Below are positions 6,733 through 10,148 of a stretch of DNA of 10,148 bases, in pieces. Position numbers and translations under genes: made by a program. Below the pieces are notes generated by a model. That model made no database searches. It was not told the origin of the DNA and saw only the letters and a list, made by a program, of their open reading frames with translations. The DNA is taken from the NCBI GenBank assembly GCA_009778235.1, contig WRKE01000266.1, positions 1 through 10,148 on the forward strand, given 5' to 3'. Numbering within the stretch: the stretch's first letter is position 1; each line of letters opens with the position of its first letter. Source of the DNA: Pseudomonadota bacterium. Lineage in GTDB: Bacteria; Desulfobacterota; Desulfobulbia; Desulfobulbales; Desulfobulbaceae.

Positions 6733-9700
6733 GTGTTTCTGCATCAATCCAACAAGTTAGAAATTCTACTCCTCCAGCTTCGGGCCATTCTCCGCGACCC
6801 TTTGCCCGATCCCCTGGCGCCCGAAATAATCGTGGTCCACAATCCGGGCATGGCCCAGTGGCTGGCGCAGCAATTGGCCTTTGCCGACGGTATCGCCGCC
6901 CATTACCACTTCCCCCTACCGGCCCGCTTTGCCTGGGAACTGGTCCGCCGGTTCGGGGATATCCTGCCCGATGAGGATGAATTGAGCAAACCAGTGCTGC
7001 GCTGGCGGATTGCCGCCTTGCTGCCGTCCCGGCTCAATCGCCCTGCTTTCCGCGAACTCGCCTCCTACCTCTCAGACGATGTCGACGGCATTAAACTCGA
7101 CCAATTGTCGGCCCGGATCGCCGATCTCTTCGACCAGTACATGGTCTATCGTCCCGACCTGCTCAACCAATGGCTGCAAGGACGCGACTACCATTGGCAG
7201 GCAACGCTCTGGCGGGACCTGACCGCGGCCACTGTTCCCCATCGGGCCCGGCTGGCCGAGCACTTCCGGGCGCTGTTGGCCGCAGCCCGGCCGGATGGAG
7301 GCTTTCTGCCCCAACGCTGCCACCTGTTCGGCCTCAATTCGCTGGCACCGGTCCATCTGGAAATCTTCACCAGAATCAGCTCCATGACCGAGGTGCACCT
7401 GTTTCATCTCAGTCCCTGCCGCCACTACTGGGGCGATCTGGTTTCGGCCCGGCGACTGGCCGGGGAGCACGGCCGGTCAGTGGGCACCACCAACGCCTAT
7501 GCTGATCGGGGCCATCCGCTTCTGGCCTCGCTGGGCAAAATCGGCCAGGACTTTTTCAGCCAACTGCTGGACAGCGATCCGCAAGAAATAGACCTGTACC
7601 AGGAGAATGATTCGGCCCATGCGCTGGCCGTCCTGCAAAACGATATCCTCGACTTGAACGACCGGTCCGTTGCCGGGGCGGACCGTCATCCACTCGACCC
7701 TGATGACCGCTCGATCCAATTCCATTGCTGCAGCTCGCCCCTGCGCGAGGTCCAGGTCCTGCACGACCGGCTGCTCGATCTATTTAAACGCCGCCCTGAC
7801 CTGACGCCTAACGATATCCTGGTCAGCGCCCCGGACATCCAGGGGTATGTCGAGGCGGTTGCCGGCGTTTTCGGCGAGGCCGGCGGCGAGCGGCGCATTC
7901 CCTGGTCACTGGCCGACCAGCCTCTGACCAACGAACATGGACTGGTCCGCCATCTGCTCGACCTGCTTGACCTGCTCCCCGGCCGGTTCACGGCACCCGA
8001 AGTCTTGTCCCTGGGCGAAACGCCCGCCCTGCTCAAGCGCTTTGGCCTTGACCCCGCCATCCTGCCACGGCTGCATGATTGGGTCCGGGAGACGGGCATC
8101 CGCTGGGGCCTGGATGCGCGCCACCGGGAGGAGCTTTCAGTCCATGCCGGCGATCACCACAGCTGGCGCTTCGGCCTGGACCGGCTGCTGCTCGGTTATC
8201 TGATGGGTGACTGCCAACAGCCCCAAGCCGACCGTCTCCCCTACGGCCATCTGGCCGGTGGCGAGAGCGAGGCGCTGGGAGGTTTTCTGGCCCTGATCGA
8301 CACCTTGGCCGCCTGGCGTCTCCGCTTGCAAGGAGACCGTCCGATGGAGGCATGGGGTGCGGCGCTGCTGGAGTTGATCGACGATCTGTTCGCGACCGAG
8401 GAGGATGATCAGGGACTGCTCCTTTTGCGGGAGGCGGTGAACAGTCTGCGGACGGATTGCCGGCTGGCCGGCCACACCGCTCCCGTCAGCTTTGTTGTGC
8501 TCAGACAACATCTGCGCACGCTCCTTGCCCAGCCTCCCTACGGCCAGCCCTTTCTCAGCGGCCGGGTCACCTTCTGCAACATGGTGCCGATGCGGTCCGT
8601 GCCCTTCCGCGTCGTCTGCCTGCTGGGGATGAACGATGCGGCCTTCCCCCGGTGCCAGCACCCCCTCGCCTTTGATCTCATGGCGGCCCATCCGCGCCTG
8701 GGCGACCGCAACCGGAGCCAGGACGACCGCTATCTCTTTCTGGAGGCCCTGCTCTCGGCCCGCGATTCTTTTTATTTGTCCTGGACCGGTCGCAACCTGC
8801 GCGACGAGGCCATGGCTCCGCCCTCGGTGGTGGTCTCGGAGCTCTTGGACTATCTCGACCAGAGCTGCCTCACCCCTTCGGCAGCCACCGCGGTCTCAGC
8901 CCTTCTCACCACCGTGCACCCGATGCAGCCCTTCAGCCGCCGCTGTTACGACCACTCCCCGGCCACGGCCAGCTACAATCCGGCCTGGCTGCCGGCGGAA
9001 CGGGAAGTCCCAACCCTGCCCTTCCTCGCCCATGCCCTGCCGGCACCTCCAGACGAGTGGCGGAGAGTCGATGTCGGCCAGTTGGCCCGGTTCTGGAGCC
9101 ATCCGACCCGCTTCTTTCTAGAACGGATCCTCGGCCTGCGCCAACAGGGCAAGCTCACCACCATAGACGAGAGCGAGCCCTTTGCCCTCGACCGGCTGGA
9201 CCAGTACCACCTGCGGCGGACGACCGTGACCGGCCTGCTTGCGGGGATGAGTGGCGACCAGATTTACCGGGGCCTGGAAACCAGCGGCCATCTGCCTCTG
9301 GGCGGCTTTGGCCGGGTCGAATTCGCCGGGATCGTCGCCGACAGCAGCCATCTCGCCGACCGGCTTCTTCCCCTGCTCGCCCACCCCCTGGAACCAGTGG
9401 TCATCGACCGTGCCATCGGCCCCTTCCGGCTGGTCGGCTGGCTGACCGATTGCGGGATCTCCGGCCGGGTCACTTGGCGGGCCGCCGCCCGCAAAGGCAT
9501 GGACCTGATCACCCTCTTGGTCCACCATCTGGTCCTCAACCTCCAAACACCGGCAGGCATACCGCCGGTGTCCATGCACCTGGCCCGCGACCCGGCCCGA
9601 CCTGAGAATCCGATCCACTGCCTCACTCTGCCACCGCTGGCCGATGCCGAGCAGCGCCTGCACTCTCTGCTCGACCTCTACTGGCAAGGACTGTCCAAAC

Positions 9701-9945
9701 CTCTGCCTTTCTTCCCGGAAACCAGCCTGGCATGGGCCAAAGCGCGGCATCGCGGTAAAGACCCGCACCAGGCCGCCCGCCAGGCTTGGGAAAACGGCTT
9801 TAACCGCGAGGGCGAGGGCAGCGATCCAAGCTATCGCTGCTGTTTTCCCGGGGAGCGTTTTGCCGCCACCCCGGATTTCATCGCCTTGGCCGAGCTCTAT
9901 GATCCGATCCTGTCTTCCTTGGAGGATGACGATGCAGCCGCTTGA
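6733..9945 (+). CDS. recC: Exodeoxyribonuclease V subunit gamma (RecC)
   Basis: A 1070-aa RecC (E. coli RecC is 1122 aa), the subunit of RecBCD that splits the DNA strands and recognises Chi during double-strand-break processing. GTG at 6733 is chosen because AAGGAG (6721-6726) sits six bases upstream and the protein then begins MFLHQSNKLEILL, as RecC does; an in-frame GTG at 6700 has no such site. Collinear RecC segments include GMAQWL (39-44), FPLPARFAW (60-68), ADLFDQYMVYRPD (130-142), PCRHYWGD (228-235), NPLLASWGK-like HPLLASLGK (261-269), SPLREVQVLHDRLL (335-348), GIRWG, MRSVPFRVVCLLGMND (620-635) and DDRYLFLEALLSA (664-676). These cover the inactive helicase-like domains and lead into the nuclease-like C-terminus. 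Its 3' end overlaps recB by 14 bases. No clear promoter is seen in 6628-6732. Confidence 0.95.
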   Translation: MFLHQSNKLEILLLQLRAILRDPLPDPLAPEIIVVHNPGMAQWLAQQLAFADGIAAHYHFPLPARFAWELVRRFGDILPDEDELSKPVLRWRIAALLPSRLNRPAFRELASYLSDDVDGIKLDQLSARIADLFDQYMVYRPDLLNQWLQGRDYHWQATLWRDLTAATVPHRARLAEHFRALLAAARPDGGFLPQRCHLFGLNSLAPVHLEIFTRISSMTEVHLFHLSPCRHYWGDLVSARRLAGEHGRSVGTTNAYADRGHPLLASLGKIGQDFFSQLLDSDPQEIDLYQENDSAHALAVLQNDILDLNDRSVAGADRHPLDPDDRSIQFHCCSSPLREVQVLHDRLLDLFKRRPDLTPNDILVSAPDIQGYVEAVAGVFGEAGGERRIPWSLADQPLTNEHGLVRHLLDLLDLLPGRFTAPEVLSLGETPALLKRFGLDPAILPRLHDWVRETGIRWGLDARHREELSVHAGDHHSWRFGLDRLLLGYLMGDCQQPQADRLPYGHLAGGESEALGGFLALIDTLAAWRLRLQGDRPMEAWGAALLELIDDLFATEEDDQGLLLLREAVNSLRTDCRLAGHTAPVSFVVLRQHLRTLLAQPPYGQPFLSGRVTFCNMVPMRSVPFRVVCLLGMNDAAFPRCQHPLAFDLMAAHPRLGDRNRSQDDRYLFLEALLSARDSFYLSWTGRNLRDEAMAPPSVVVSELLDYLDQSCLTPSAATAVSALLTTVHPMQPFSRRCYDHSPATASYNPAWLPAEREVPTLPFLAHALPAPPDEWRRVDVGQLARFWSHPTRFFLERILGLRQQGKLTTIDESEPFALDRLDQYHLRRTTVTGLLAGMSGDQIYRGLETSGHLPLGGFGRVEFAGIVADSSHLADRLLPLLAHPLEPVVIDRAIGPFRLVGWLTDCGISGRVTWRAAARKGMDLITLLVHHLVLNLQTPAGIPPVSMHLARDPARPENPIHCLTLPPLADAEQRLHSLLDLYWQGLSKPLPFFPETSLAWAKARHRGKDPHQAARQAWENGFNREGEGSDPSYRCCFPGERFAATPDFIALAELYDPILSSLEDDDAAA

Positions 9946-10148
9946 TCTGCTCAGCTTACGCTTAAGCGGCTGGCGCCTGCTGGAGGCCAGCGCCGGTACC
10001 GGCAAAACCTACACCCTGACCCTGCTGTTCCTCCGGCTGCTGCTCGAACGAGAACTGGCCATCGACCAGATTCTGGTGGTCACCTTCACCCGGGCGGCCA
10101 CCGGCGAGCTGCGCGACCGCATCCGCCAGCGATTGCGCCAGGCCCTCG
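9932..10148 (+). CDS. recB: Exodeoxyribonuclease V subunit beta (RecB), N-terminal part
   Basis: The frame starts with ATG at 9932, behind GGAGG at 9921-9925, and is open to the end of the window (72 complete codons). Residues 18-26 read EASAGTGKT, the Walker A helicase motif in the form typical of RecB. Then comes ILVVTFTRAATGELRDRIRQ, matching the RecB motif Ia region (V-V-T-F-T-x-A-A-T-x-E-L-R-x-R-I-R). RecB is the 3'-5' helicase and, in its missing C-terminus, the nuclease of RecBCD. The start lies inside the end of recC in another frame (14-base overlap), which suggests translational coupling and balanced subunit production. AddA shares the Walker motif, but the preceding RecC makes RecB the clear choice. 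Confidence 0.93.
   Translation, partial: MQPLDLLSLRLSGWRLLEASAGTGKTYTLTLLFLRLLLERELAIDQILVVTFTRAATGELRDRIRQRLRQAL

Noticed and set aside
9118..10005. 295-codon minus-strand open frame opposite recC/recB
   Set aside because: It lies wholly antisense to conserved recC and the recB Walker A region and shows no domain features.

Overview
The window is about 10.1 kb of GC-rich bacterial chromosome with short AT-rich spacers. The gene set is a multi-rhodanese lipoprotein, a Tat-exported MepK-type peptidase, a large PAS/receiver histidine kinase and recC-recB. The protein style and composition fit a Gram-negative, probably Desulfobacterota (Desulfobulbales-like), but no marker here proves the taxonomy, so that is inference.

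Layout. At 1-189 lies the end of a ComF-family phosphoribosyltransferase. A strong-looking promoter (231-259) and a ~110-nt leader come before a 441-aa lipoprotein with three rhodanese domains (375-1700), closed by a perfect 18-bp-stem terminator (1746-1793). On the minus strand, 2022-2588 encodes a Tat-exported zinc peptidase of the DUF882/MepK family with its own near-consensus promoter (2688-2716). From 2897 to 3253 is a broken gene of the 'putative molybdenum carrier' (SLOG-like) family. It has two single-base frameshifts and a lost or damaged C-terminus, and it ends against the 3' end of a 955-aa membrane hybrid histidine kinase (3254-6121, minus) that has a TGn-extended TATAAT promoter. 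Upstream of the kinase, in an AT-rich gap, sits the N-terminal stub of an IS4-type DDE transposase (6340-6627). The plus strand then carries recC (6733-9945) and the beginning of recB (9932 onward). Their 14-base overlap suggests one translationally coupled RecBC(D) operon.

Functionally this is mostly a set of independent units: sulfur handling in the envelope, peptidoglycan trimming, signal sensing, and double-strand-break repair. The gaps between them hold gene debris (the molybdenum-carrier pseudogene and the transposase stub), so the region looks like a place where insertions and decay have occurred between conserved genes. I did not find a clearly new system. The most notable items are the doubly frameshifted pseudogene, the rhodanese protein with a cysteine-less middle domain, and the structured leader ahead of it.
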